From: Bacteroides sp. CAG:927
GTDB lineage: Bacteria > Bacteroidota > Bacteroidia > Bacteroidales > Muribaculaceae
Direction: 5' to 3'
Length of the DNA stretch: 64,000 nt
Assembly: GCA_000431155.1 (NCBI GenBank)
Contig: HF985652.1
Coordinates: 10,612 to 74,611, forward strand
Within the stretch, counting starts at the first letter, position 1; each line of letters starts with the position of its first letter. The notes under the pieces are model-generated. The model did no database searches, had not been told where the DNA came from, and was given only the letters and a program-made list of their open reading frames with translations. Shown here in pieces: positions 16,790-25,562 of the stretch. A program made the position numbers and the translations under genes.

Positions 16790-17683
16790 TCAGGAAAGAG
16801 CTGACGGCTCCATGTGGATGTAGATAAGCGTGGACGGGCCAAACTCGCGGCGCAATGCCTTCTCTGCCTCCGAAGCTAAGGCATGAGCCTGAAAAAGGGA
16901 GATATTACCATTCATTTTGGTGTGCAGGTCAATGGCAATGCCATTGCCGATACGCCGCGTGCGCAAACGATGCACTGAGTCAATGCCCTCAATTTCAAGT
17001 ACGGTTTGGAGAATCTTATCCTCAATGTCCTTAGGGAGAGAACTTTCAAGAAGCTCATTGACACTCGGGCGCACAATGTCGTATCCGGCCTTGATAATAA
17101 AGAAGCTCACGACAATGGCAGCGATGGGGTCAAGTATGCGGAACCTCTGACCCAAAAACATAGCACCGGCAATGCCCACGAACGTACCGAGCGAGGATAT
17201 GGCATCGCTTCTGTGATGCCATGCATTGGCCACCACAGCGGTGGAATTTACGGCTTTGCCCCGCACTACCGTATAACGATAAAGAATCTCCTTGCTTACA
17301 ATAGAAACAACTGCAATGACAAGAGCAAGCCATGTGGGACGCGGCAACTCATGACCATTAAACGCATCAATAACAAGGAGTATGCCGTTGACCAAAAGGG
17401 CTATGCCTGCAAACGCGAGAAAAATTCCGATAACCATGGTGGCGAAAGTTTCATATTTGCCATGACCATAGTCATGCCCCGGATCGGAGGGCTTTGAAGA
17501 TATCCTGACGAATACGAGAACGATAATATCGGTGATGAAATCGGAAAGAGAATGGACGGCATCGGCCACCATTGCCGAACTGCGGCCCAAAATACCGGCC
17601 AGGAATTTAAGCACAATGAGCAAAGCGTTGACCACGGAGCCAACAAGAGTCACTTTATAGATTTCTTTCTCCCTCGTATCCAT
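16790..17683 (-). CDS. Cation diffusion facilitator (CDF) family divalent-metal exporter
   Basis: 297 aa. CDF proteins are dimeric proton antiporters exporting Zn2+, Fe2+ or similar ions across the inner membrane. The start at 17683 (MDTREKEIYKVTLVGSVVNALL) precedes the first membrane helix and was preferred over a longer frame beginning at 17767, whose added residues show no family character. Six helices are expected. The metal site motif HSLSD in DAVHSLSDFITD, the loop HDYGHGKYE and the second-site segment NAWHHRSDAISSLG are visible, as is the cytosolic C-terminal metal-binding domain after about residue 205. The substrate cannot be assigned; two acidic/histidine sites of the HxxxD type would suit zinc or iron. 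Confidence 0.93.
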   Translation of the reverse strand: MDTREKEIYKVTLVGSVVNALLIVLKFLAGILGRSSAMVADAVHSLSDFITDIIVLVFVRISSKPSDPGHDYGHGKYETFATMVIGIFLAFAGIALLVNGILLVIDAFNGHELPRPTWLALVIAVVSIVSKEILYRYTVVRGKAVNSTAVVANAWHHRSDAISSLGTFVGIAGAMFLGQRFRILDPIAAIVVSFFIIKAGYDIVRPSVNELLESSLPKDIEDKILQTVLEIEGIDSVHRLRTRRIGNGIAIDLHTKMNGNISLFQAHALASEAEKALRREFGPSTLIYIHMEPSALS

Positions 17684-17783
17684 ACATTCAAAACGAGATG
17701 ACAGGCACAATGTTGTGCAAAGAGAGGCGTATGTACGAAAACGGACATTTTGCGCACCGTAACACACTGATAATCAGCATAAG

Positions 17784-17815
17784 GTTGACAATGGGATTTT
17801 TTTGTGTTAGTTTTG
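17784..17815 (+). promoter_or_regulatory. Promoter of the efflux operon, predicted leaderless
   Basis: TAGTTTTG at 17808-17815 matches TAnnTTTG and ends 4 nt before the ATG at 17820. A degenerate -33 (GTTG, 17784-17787) lies 20 bp upstream. The distance predicts transcription starting at or next to the A of the start codon. Confidence 0.65.
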
Positions 17816-17819
17816 TTGC

Positions 17820-19067
17820 ATGGACAAACAGATAAGCAAATCGCAACTGCGCCGAGAGCGCAATACAAAGCTGATAAAATGGGGCGGCGCCACATTACTT
17901 GTGGCACTGGGTGTGACAGCATTAATAGTCAGCCTTGAAAAAGGGATAAACCGGCGCGATGTTCGGCTCGGGGCCGCAGAACAAGGAGCGCTTGAAACCA
18001 CCGTCAATGCCACAGGACGAGTAGTACCGGCATTTGAGGAGGTAATAAACTCACCGGTTGACACCCGAATACTGAAAGTATATGCACAAGCCGGAGACAG
18101 TGTGGAGGAGGGCGCACCCCTGCTGCAACTGGATCTTGAGACGGCAGAAACCAATTACAGCAAACTACTTAACGAACGGGATATGCGGCGACAAGAACTT
18201 ACGCAGCTCCAGCTCAACAACCGCACCCAACTCAGCGAGCTTGCCATGCAGATAGAGGTAAAACAGATGCAAGTCAACCAGCTGAAAGTGGAAGCAGAGA
18301 ACGAACGGAGACTTGACAGCTTAGGTTCAGGTACAGGAGACCGTGTGCGTCAAGCTGAAACCGCATATACGACAGGCAAACTGGAGCTGAGACAACTGCG
18401 TGAGCGCTTGGCAAACGAGAAATTGCGCAACGCGGCAGCCGAGAAAGTTCAAAGCCTGAATGTGAGCAGTTTTGAGCAAGACCTTGCACTGATGCGGCGC
18501 ACCCTTGACCAAGGCCGCATACCGGCACCACATGCAGGAGTGCTCACCTATATAGCCAATGAAATAGGCAGAAGAATAACGGCCGGTGAGAAAGTGGCAG
18601 TAGTGAGTGACCTGAGCCAGTTCAAGATAGAAGGAGAAGTGGCAGAGGGGAGCAGCGACCGTGTAGGCGTAGGGTCGGAAGTGATAGTGCGCATAGGCAA
18701 AACAGAGCTTAAAGGCACCGTCACCAACCTGACCCCGCAGGCCAAGGGGGGAGTAATATCGTTTACGGTGAAACTTGAAGACCCCCGTAATCCCCGTCTG
18801 CGCTCCGGACTGCGCACGGAGCTGAGTGTGAGCTACGGCTACAAAAGCAGTGTGCTGAGAATACCGAACGGCCAGTATTTCAAAGGACCGGGAGAGTATA
18901 ACCTGTTTGTGAAAGACGGCGACAATCATTTGTCGCAACGAAAAGTGCGACTCGGAGACAGCAACCGCGATTACGTGGAAGTATTGTCGGGGTTAAATGC
19001 CGGCGACAGCGTGGCAGTAAGCGATATGGAGCAATTCAATAAAAGCAAAACATTAAAACTAAAATAG
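17820..19067 (+). CDS. Membrane fusion (periplasmic adaptor) protein of a MacA/HlyD-type ABC efflux system
   Basis: 415 aa. One N-terminal membrane helix (about 22-42) anchors it in the inner membrane. Then come a barrel-sandwich lipoyl-like half (ARVVPAF and INSPVDTRILKVYAQAGDSVEEG), a long coiled-coil hairpin (about 105-215, rich in E, Q, R and L), the second lipoyl half (RIPAPHAGVLTYIANEIGRRI) and beta-barrel domains. Adaptors of this type bridge inner-membrane ABC permeases to a TolC channel; all partners lie immediately downstream. Spacing to the ATPase gene is 1 nt. Substrate is unknown. Confidence 0.92.
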   Translation: MDKQISKSQLRRERNTKLIKWGGATLLVALGVTALIVSLEKGINRRDVRLGAAEQGALETTVNATGRVVPAFEEVINSPVDTRILKVYAQAGDSVEEGAPLLQLDLETAETNYSKLLNERDMRRQELTQLQLNNRTQLSELAMQIEVKQMQVNQLKVEAENERRLDSLGSGTGDRVRQAETAYTTGKLELRQLRERLANEKLRNAAAEKVQSLNVSSFEQDLALMRRTLDQGRIPAPHAGVLTYIANEIGRRITAGEKVAVVSDLSQFKIEGEVAEGSSDRVGVGSEVIVRIGKTELKGTVTNLTPQAKGGVISFTVKLEDPRNPRLRSGLRTELSVSYGYKSSVLRIPNGQYFKGPGEYNLFVKDGDNHLSQRKVRLGDSNRDYVEVLSGLNAGDSVAVSDMEQFNKSKTLKLK

Positions 19068-19068
19068 C

Positions 19069-19743
19069 ATGTCAATAATCACCCTTAACGGCATCAGTAA
19101 GGTGTACCGTACGAAAGAGATAGAAACAACCGCACTGGAGAATGTGAACCTCAAAGTGGAAAAAGGTGAATTCATAAGCATCATGGGGCCGAGCGGATGC
19201 GGCAAGTCCACTCTGCTCAACATCATAGGTCTGCTTGACAAACCCACCACGGGAAACGTGGAGCTTCTGGGGAAAGACTGCAGCAAAATGAACGATACGG
19301 AGCTGGCACATTTCCGCAACTTGAACGTGGGGTTTGTGTTTCAGAGCTTTCACCTCATCCAGAGCCTGAATGTGGCAGCGAATGTGGAACTGCCGCTGGT
19401 ATATAGGTCGGGAGTGAGCGCACACGAACGCAAAGAGCGCGTGGAAGAAGTGCTGAAAAGGCTGGAGATGCTGCACCGCATCAAGCATCTGCCCTCGCAA
19501 CTTTCGGGAGGACAATGCCAACGTGTGGCGATAGCGAGAGCCATAATCGGCGCACCCGACATAATACTCGCCGACGAGCCGACCGGCAATCTGGACTCAA
19601 AGATGGGAGCAGAAGTGATGAACATCTTACACCAGCTCAACAAAGAGGACGGCACAACAATAGTGATGGTGACACACAACGAAGCGCAAGCCCGCGAAAC
19701 AGACCGCATAGTACGCTTCTTTGACGGACGCATAATATCCTGA
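19069..19743 (+). CDS. ABC transporter ATP-binding protein (MacB/LolD type)
   Basis: 224 aa, a stand-alone nucleotide-binding domain. Walker A GPSGCGKST, the Q-loop, signature LSGGQCQRVAIARA, Walker B ILADEPTGNLD and H-loop VMVTHNE are all intact. The A-loop tyrosine lies in ISKVYRTKEIET. It powers the two FtsX-type permeases that follow, in a mechanotransmission type of transporter, where ATP drives periplasmic movements rather than transport through the membrane. Its stop is 3 nt from the first permease start. Confidence 0.96.
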   Translation: MSIITLNGISKVYRTKEIETTALENVNLKVEKGEFISIMGPSGCGKSTLLNIIGLLDKPTTGNVELLGKDCSKMNDTELAHFRNLNVGFVFQSFHLIQSLNVAANVELPLVYRSGVSAHERKERVEEVLKRLEMLHRIKHLPSQLSGGQCQRVAIARAIIGAPDIILADEPTGNLDSKMGAEVMNILHQLNKEDGTTIVMVTHNEAQARETDRIVRFFDGRIIS

Positions 19744-19746
19744 GCC

Positions 19747-21018
19747 ATGAACACAAAACTGCAACAGATATTTTATGACCTGCGCTATCAGCCGGTCGTG
19801 ACATGGATAACATTAGTGGGCACGACACTGTCAATATTTCTAATCATGGTAGTAGTGATGATGCAGCAAGTGTCAGTGATACCGTTTGCACCGGAGAGCT
19901 GCCGTCCGCGACTGCTGTTAGGCGCATACCTGCACATCACCAGCACCGACCCCAATGAACAATACGATTCCTCGGCAGGTCTGAGCTATGAGTCAGCCAA
20001 AAAACTTTATGGCAATCTGGACGGAGTGGAACACACCTCATATATGATGATAGGTACTGAAACAGGCAGTGTAAAAGGCCCTACAGAGGATGCCTTTGAA
20101 GTGGGATTTCGTAAGGCGGATGCTGAGTTTTTCAAGATATATGACCACCAACTTGTAGAAGGCCGCTATTATACACCAGAAGAAGCAGATGCAATGCGCC
20201 CACTGGCTGTGATAACCGAAAGTGTGGCACGCCGTCTGTTTGGAACGGCAACTAAAACCGGCAACACCTTTCTGTTCAACCACGAACCATATACAGTGGC
20301 AGGCGTGATAAAAGACAACAGCAAACTGGCACTTACCGGCGGAGGAGACATATTCTTACCTACAGGACCGAATGACCCGGATATGAATTACGATGAGCGG
20401 TTCGGCTCAGTAGGTGTGAGTCTTCTTGTGAAAGAAGGGGTTGACTTTGAGTATGTGCGCGATCAAGTAAAAGCCCGCTATGCGGCACTCGACACTGAGC
20501 TTGCATCAGAGAACAATAAGACGGTGTATCATGAAGCACCATTTAACCAAGAAACCATAGCATCAGGATTGGGAGGAAGCAATGTGACACCATCCAGCAA
20601 AGAAGAGAACCGAGGCAGAATGGTGCTCTACACGCTACTTCTGTTGGTGCCGGCAATCAATCTAAGCTCCATGCTGCAAAGCCGCCTGCGAAGGAGGGTG
20701 AGCGAGATAGGAGTGCGGCGCGCATTCGGATGCACACGCTCAAGAATCATTACCGACATCATAGCCGAAAACTTCATAATAACGATAGTGGGCGGCATAA
20801 TAGGACTGGCTCTTGGGATAGCGTTTGCCCTGACATACAACGGACTGTTTGATACGGTGGACGACATGGGCATAACCTCCCCTACCCTGAGCGTACTGCT
20901 CAACTGGCGCATTACGCTGAGTGCACTCGCAGCCTGCTTCATACTCAATCTTATCAGTGCGGCGCTGCCGGCATGGCAAGCCTCACGCCTTAACCCCGTA
21001 AACGCAATCAAAGCATGA
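19747..21018 (+). CDS. FtsX/MacB-type ABC permease, subunit 1
   Basis: 423 aa. One N-terminal membrane helix (about 18-42), a large MacB-type periplasmic core domain (about 50-285), then three C-terminal helices of the FtsX domain with the typical sequence VSEIGVRRAFGCTRSRIITDI between helices. The protein ends AWQASRLNPVNAIKA, the common end of this class. It overlaps the next permease by 4 nt (ATGA), which suggests translational coupling and a heterodimer. Confidence 0.94.
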   Translation: MNTKLQQIFYDLRYQPVVTWITLVGTTLSIFLIMVVVMMQQVSVIPFAPESCRPRLLLGAYLHITSTDPNEQYDSSAGLSYESAKKLYGNLDGVEHTSYMMIGTETGSVKGPTEDAFEVGFRKADAEFFKIYDHQLVEGRYYTPEEADAMRPLAVITESVARRLFGTATKTGNTFLFNHEPYTVAGVIKDNSKLALTGGGDIFLPTGPNDPDMNYDERFGSVGVSLLVKEGVDFEYVRDQVKARYAALDTELASENNKTVYHEAPFNQETIASGLGGSNVTPSSKEENRGRMVLYTLLLLVPAINLSSMLQSRLRRRVSEIGVRRAFGCTRSRIITDIIAENFIITIVGGIIGLALGIAFALTYNGLFDTVDDMGITSPTLSVLLNWRITLSALAACFILNLISAALPAWQASRLNPVNAIKA

Positions 21019-22247
21019 AACGCCAACTTATAACACAAATGCGCAATGAATGGCGCAGCAATATATGTATGATACTGGAGCTTACCATAGTAGGAGTGGT
21101 GCTATGGAGCAGTATGACACTTTTCATCTATCTGATTTCGGTGCGGATGCAGCACTATGGCTACAGTACCGAAGACCTGTATCATGCCGAGGTGAAATAT
21201 GTGTCCGGCAAATCAAGTGCATACAAGTCATATGACGACAGCGCACACAGTTACTTTACCGATCTGGCACAGATACGCTCCAAACTTGCGGAGAATCCAT
21301 ATGTGGAGATGACCGGTCTTGGCAGCAACTCGATGCCTTACAATTTTAATTTCTCAGGCACGATAATCGAATACCAAGATAAAGACTCGGTTTACTCATA
21401 CATGGGAAACCAACGGTATGTAACCCCCGAGGTTGTGCGAATGCTGAGACTTGAGGGTTACAATGGCGAAACGACTGAACAGCTTGCCCAAATAATAGAG
21501 AGAGGGGACATACTGTTATCAAATTTCGATAACGAGGATTCAGAAGATATGACGGACGGAAAATATTTCGTAGGGAAGGATGTGACAGTAAGCAGAGACA
21601 CCACGCGCAGGTGTCATGTAGGAGGAATGGCTTACGGAATACACCGATCGGATTATGAAAACCTGTTTCGCGGGGTGATATACTACCCGCTCAACACCGG
21701 GTGGGGCAACGAACTGATAATAAAAGTGAAGAGCGGCAAGGGCCGTGATTTTATGGAGACAGTGACCACAAAAGATACGGAACACGGCAATGTGTATCTG
21801 AGCAACCTGCAATCGCTTGACAATATGCGAGATTCGGCACACAGAGACATAGCAACAGTGGTGCGCAACTATGCGGTATGTGCAGTTTTTCTGCTGATTA
21901 TCATATTTCTGGGCTTTTTAGGCACATTCTGGTTCCGCGTACAGCAACGCACACCGGAAATATCCATAAGAATAGTAAACGGGGCGACCCGGGGCGACAT
22001 ATTCAGGCGTTTTCTTAGTGAAGGAATGCTGCTGCTCATAATGGCAACAGCCATATCCACAGGCGTGGAGGCACTGCTGATGCATTACCAAATAGGGAAC
22101 TGGGGCATGACAATGGGAGACTATATTCCGTGGCTTGCCATGTCGGTGTCAGTAGTGCTTCTGACCATAATGATTGTAGCGGGAATATGGATGCCGGCCC
22201 GCAAAGCAATGGCAATCAATCCGGCATCGGCACTCAAAGACCAATAA
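21015..22247 (+). CDS. FtsX/MacB-type ABC permease, subunit 2
   Basis: 410 aa with the same layout as its neighbour: an N-terminal helix after a short basic start (MKRQLITQMRNEWRSN), a periplasmic domain (about 45-285), and three C-terminal helices with PEISIRIVNGATRGDIFRRFL, ending PARKAMAINPASALKDQ. The two permeases are divergent in the periplasmic part and probably form a heterodimer around the single ATPase. Its stop TAA is followed directly by the ATG of the TolC-type gene, with no gap. Confidence 0.93.
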   Translation: MKRQLITQMRNEWRSNICMILELTIVGVVLWSSMTLFIYLISVRMQHYGYSTEDLYHAEVKYVSGKSSAYKSYDDSAHSYFTDLAQIRSKLAENPYVEMTGLGSNSMPYNFNFSGTIIEYQDKDSVYSYMGNQRYVTPEVVRMLRLEGYNGETTEQLAQIIERGDILLSNFDNEDSEDMTDGKYFVGKDVTVSRDTTRRCHVGGMAYGIHRSDYENLFRGVIYYPLNTGWGNELIIKVKSGKGRDFMETVTTKDTEHGNVYLSNLQSLDNMRDSAHRDIATVVRNYAVCAVFLLIIIFLGFLGTFWFRVQQRTPEISIRIVNGATRGDIFRRFLSEGMLLLIMATAISTGVEALLMHYQIGNWGMTMGDYIPWLAMSVSVVLLTIMIVAGIWMPARKAMAINPASALKDQ

Positions 22248-23714
22248 ATGACTCGCTTTTTCATACATATATTTCTCGCGCTGCTGCCCCTGATCGGGGC
22301 AGCACGTGAGCTTACTCTGTGCCTTGACGACGCCATAGCCATGGCAAGGGTGAAGAGTGTGGATGCGGCTGTGGCACTTGACGAACTTAAAACCGCCTAC
22401 TGGGAATGGCGCACCTACCGTGCCGACCAATTGCCGGAGATAAGTTTCAAGGCTACCGCACCGAGCTACTCCAACCAATATACGCCCTACATGAACTCGC
22501 AGGGTGACTACAGCTTTGTGAACAACAATTTTCTGGAAGCACAGGGCCAGCTTTCAGTCACGCAACAGGTGCGCCTGACCGGTGGCACCATCAGCCTGAA
22601 CTCATCGCTTGATTTCATGCGGATGTATGACAATGGCGGGGGCAACAGGTTCATGAGCATACCTGTGGCCCTGACATTGAACCAGCCCATATTCGGCACC
22701 AACACAATGAAATGGCAAAGCAAGATAGAACCGGTGAGGTACAGTGAGGCGAAGGCGGCTTTTCTAAGCGCGACGGAGGATGTGGCGCGGGCCACGGTAG
22801 AGTACTATTTTTCCCTGATACTCAGCCGCACCAATCTGAGCATAGCCCAACAGAACCTTGCCACAGCCGAGAAGCTTTATGCCGTGGCCAAAGAAAAGCG
22901 CAAGATGGGGCAGATAAGCGAAAACGATCTGCTACAGATGGAGATAAATATGCTTGACGCACAATCATCGCTTACCGACTGCGAGAGCACGCTGAAAAGC
23001 AATATGTTCACTCTAAGGGCCTTTCTGGACCTTGATGAAGATGTGGAGATAGTGCCGGTGGTGCCGGACAATGTGCCCAAGGCCGACATAACATACGCGG
23101 ATGCTCTGGACCGCGCACTCACCAATAATAAATTTGCCAAGAACATGCGCAGGCGTCAGCTTGAGGCAGATTATGAGGTGGCAAAAGCAAAGGGGAATCT
23201 GAGGGAGATAAACCTGTTTCTTCAAGTGGGATATACCGGCACCGACATGCGAATGGGAGATGCATATACACGACTGAGAGGGAACCAGCTGGCACAAGTC
23301 GGATTCACGATTCCGCTGCTTGACTGGGGCAGACGCCGTGGCAAGGTCAAGGTGGCGGAAAGCAACCGCCGCGTGACCCAAAGCCGTTTGCGCCAAGAGT
23401 CAATGAATTTCAACCAAGAGCTGTTTGTGCTTGTGGAGCGATTCTGCAATCAGCAGAGCCAACTTTCCATAGCCACGCGTACGAACGCGATAGCGCGCAA
23501 AAGATATGACACGAATGTACAGACTTATCTCATCGGTAAAATCTCCACACTTGATCTAAATGACTCGCAGAGCAAGAAGGATGAGAGCATGCGGCAGTAT
23601 ATCAATGAGCTGTACAAATTCTGGAGCTACTGGTACCAGCTGCGCTCGCTCACATTGTTTGACTACGCTACGCACGAACCAATCAACGCGGATATTGACA
23701 AATTAGTGAAATAA
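22248..23714 (+). CDS. TolC-family outer-membrane efflux channel
   Basis: 488 aa. Signal peptide MTRFFIHIFLALLPLIGAA, then two OEP-type halves rich in long coiled-coil helices (for example VEYYFSLILSRTNLSIAQQNLATAEKLYAVAKEKRKMGQ is family typical in layout). It opens LTLCLDDAIAMA, the usual first helix. The trimer would form the outer-membrane exit duct for the adaptor and permeases encoded just upstream. Its last 20 bases contain the -33 part of the promoter for the two-component genes. Confidence 0.93.
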   Translation: MTRFFIHIFLALLPLIGAARELTLCLDDAIAMARVKSVDAAVALDELKTAYWEWRTYRADQLPEISFKATAPSYSNQYTPYMNSQGDYSFVNNNFLEAQGQLSVTQQVRLTGGTISLNSSLDFMRMYDNGGGNRFMSIPVALTLNQPIFGTNTMKWQSKIEPVRYSEAKAAFLSATEDVARATVEYYFSLILSRTNLSIAQQNLATAEKLYAVAKEKRKMGQISENDLLQMEINMLDAQSSLTDCESTLKSNMFTLRAFLDLDEDVEIVPVVPDNVPKADITYADALDRALTNNKFAKNMRRRQLEADYEVAKAKGNLREINLFLQVGYTGTDMRMGDAYTRLRGNQLAQVGFTIPLLDWGRRRGKVKVAESNRRVTQSRLRQESMNFNQELFVLVERFCNQQSQLSIATRTNAIARKRYDTNVQTYLIGKISTLDLNDSQSKKDESMRQYINELYKFWSYWYQLRSLTLFDYATHEPINADIDKLVK

Positions 23715-23726
23715 GACGTATATTTG
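23694..23726 (+). promoter_or_regulatory. Internal promoter for the two-component pair, predicted leaderless
   Basis: TATATTTG at 23719-23726 matches TAnnTTTG and ends 4 nt before the ATG at 23731; ATTG at 23694-23697 is a plausible -33 at 21 bp. It starts inside the end of the TolC-type gene and would allow the regulators to be made apart from the efflux operon. Confidence 0.6.
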
Positions 23727-23730
23727 TGAC

Positions 23731-24252
23731 ATGATACTGATAGTGGATGACGACAATGCCGTGAGAATGTCACTCGGCCTGATGCTAAAACAGAGTGGCA
23801 TGGAATGGAAAGCCGTGGGCAACGAGGCCGACGCCCTCGCCGCAGTGCGTACCCATGAGCCTGAAATAGTGATTCTTGATATGAATCTCACTATAGGCAC
23901 GACAGGACGACAGGGACTGGAGCTGCTGCGCAAAATCAAGGTACTAGCACCGGAATGTGAAGTGCTTCTGATTTCGGCATGGGGCACGATTCCGCTCGCC
24001 GTGGAGGGGATGAATCTCGGGGCGACTGATTTTATCACCAAACCGTGGAGCAATGCCGATGTGATGGCCAAAATCAATAGGATACTCGAACGCCGCAAGA
24101 AGAAATCATCACCGACACTGTATGATCTGGAGCGGGAGGCCGTAAGAGAGGCACTGCGCAAATGTCACGGAAGCATGAGCGAGGCGGCAAAAGCATTGGG
24201 CATAACACGTCAGGCATTATATCGCAGACTTGAAAAATACGGGTTGAAATGA
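23731..24252 (+). CDS. Response regulator: receiver plus Fis-type HTH, no AAA+ domain (RegA/PrrA-like layout)
   Basis: 173 aa. The receiver domain has the acidic pocket DDD (6-8), phosphoacceptor Asp50 in IVILDMN, Ser82 and Lys104 (FITKPWSN). After a short linker the C-terminal 45 residues are a Fis-type helix-turn-helix (KCHGSMSEAAKALGITRQAL). NtrC-type regulators carry an AAA+ domain between these two parts; it is absent, as in RegA/PrrA/ActR. It overlaps the kinase gene by 4 nt (ATGA). The likely target is the adjacent efflux operon, which is inference from position. Confidence 0.94.
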   Translation: MILIVDDDNAVRMSLGLMLKQSGMEWKAVGNEADALAAVRTHEPEIVILDMNLTIGTTGRQGLELLRKIKVLAPECEVLLISAWGTIPLAVEGMNLGATDFITKPWSNADVMAKINRILERRKKKSSPTLYDLEREAVREALRKCHGSMSEAAKALGITRQALYRRLEKYGLK

Positions 24253-25493
24253 GATACAAACTATATCTATGGCTTACGGTGGCAGCGTGTTGCGCTAACG
24301 TGGTGTTTGCAATCACGAAAATGCCGTGGCAATACACGGCGGGGAGCGTGTGCTTCGGGCTGCTGATGCTGTGGCTATTGTTTCGCTCCGTGCGCAAGCC
24401 GCTTGAGGCGGTGGATAACGGTATGTATCTGTTAGGGTCGCAGGATTTCAGCAGCCGACTTTGCCTTACCGGTCAACACGATGCGGACAAAGTGGTGAAA
24501 CTGTTCAACCGCCTGATGGATGCGATGAAATCGGAACGGCTCAAGCAGCAGGAACAGACCCGGCTGCTGGGTCTGCTGACGGAAGCATCGCCTATGGGAA
24601 TAGCGATATGTGATTTCAACGACAAGATAACAAGCCGCAACAAGGCATACACCCGTCTGGTGAACGAAAATCTAGAGACAGAGCTGCTGAAAATGGATGA
24701 TGATGAAGTGAGAGTGATACGGACCGACGGCTCACAGGTGTTTCGATGCAGCAAGCTATGGTTCATGGACTCGGGATTCAGACGGCGCTTCCTACTGGTG
24801 GAGCTGATGACAGAGGAGATATTGCGCGCAGAGAAGCAGATGTTCAACAGAATCGTGCGGACCATAGGCCATGAGGTGAACAATGCGATGGGAAGCGTGG
24901 GGAGTGTGCTGGAAACGCTCAAGCTCATGCATGGCGGCGAAACAGATGTGACCCAAACCATTGACAGCAGCAGGGCAAGCTGCAAGAATCTGGCAGAGTT
25001 TGTGAGCGGTTACTCGTCACTTGTGAAGCTGCCCGAACCGGTGCCCGAACCGGTAGAACTGAACGAGATGATGGAGCAGATGCTTCCGTCGCTCGAGGCT
25101 CTTACAAACAACAGATGTATCCTTGCACTAAACAAGTGCGATGAAACATGCATGACCAATCTTGACACGATGCTTATGCAACGTGTCATATCCAATATTG
25201 TCAAGAATGCAGTGGAGAGCATCGGAGACAAACCGGGCGGAAAGATAGCCATAACGGTAAAGCCTCAACGACTGGAGATAACCGACAACGGATCGGGCAT
25301 AAGCGATGAAGCAGCCGAACAGCTGTTTACACCATTCTTTTCCACCAAACGGCCGGACAGAGGTCTCGGGCTGATGCTTGTGTCAGACATACTCCGCGCG
25401 CACAAGGCTACTTTCACGCTAAGTACCGATGCGACAACGCACCTTACAACTTTTACCATCTGCTTCAACCGTCATCTGACAGCTCGCAGGTAA
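24249..25493 (+). CDS. Sensor histidine kinase partner of the adjacent regulator
   Basis: 414 aa. Two N-terminal membrane helices (about 5-22 and 28-46) with almost no periplasmic loop, a HAMP-like linker (RSVRKPLEAVDNGMYLLGSQDF), a PAS-like region (about 105-190), and the kinase core. His208 in TIGHEVNNAMGSV is the phosphorylated residue, with an HEVNN variant as in NtrB-type kinases; N box NIVKNAVESI, G1 DNGSGI, F box FTPFFSTK and G2 GLGLML are present. The lack of a sensor loop suggests it senses within the membrane or cytosol. It is translationally coupled to the response regulator. Confidence 0.94.
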   Translation: MRYKLYLWLTVAACCANVVFAITKMPWQYTAGSVCFGLLMLWLLFRSVRKPLEAVDNGMYLLGSQDFSSRLCLTGQHDADKVVKLFNRLMDAMKSERLKQQEQTRLLGLLTEASPMGIAICDFNDKITSRNKAYTRLVNENLETELLKMDDDEVRVIRTDGSQVFRCSKLWFMDSGFRRRFLLVELMTEEILRAEKQMFNRIVRTIGHEVNNAMGSVGSVLETLKLMHGGETDVTQTIDSSRASCKNLAEFVSGYSSLVKLPEPVPEPVELNEMMEQMLPSLEALTNNRCILALNKCDETCMTNLDTMLMQRVISNIVKNAVESIGDKPGGKIAITVKPQRLEITDNGSGISDEAAEQLFTPFFSTKRPDRGLGLMLVSDILRAHKATFTLSTDATTHLTTFTICFNRHLTARR

Positions 25494-25498
25494 ATATC

Positions 25499-25530
25499 TT
25501 TGTTGTTAAAACAAAAAATTGTTAATTTTG
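25499..25530 (+). promoter_or_regulatory. Full Bacteroidetes-type promoter for the M48 protease
   Basis: TTTG at 25499-25502 and TAATTTTG at 25523-25530, 20 bp apart. The leader to the ATG at 25563 is about 27 nt. Confidence 0.75.
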
Positions 25531-25562
25531 CGCTGTTGAAACCATTAAATCATCGCATAACT

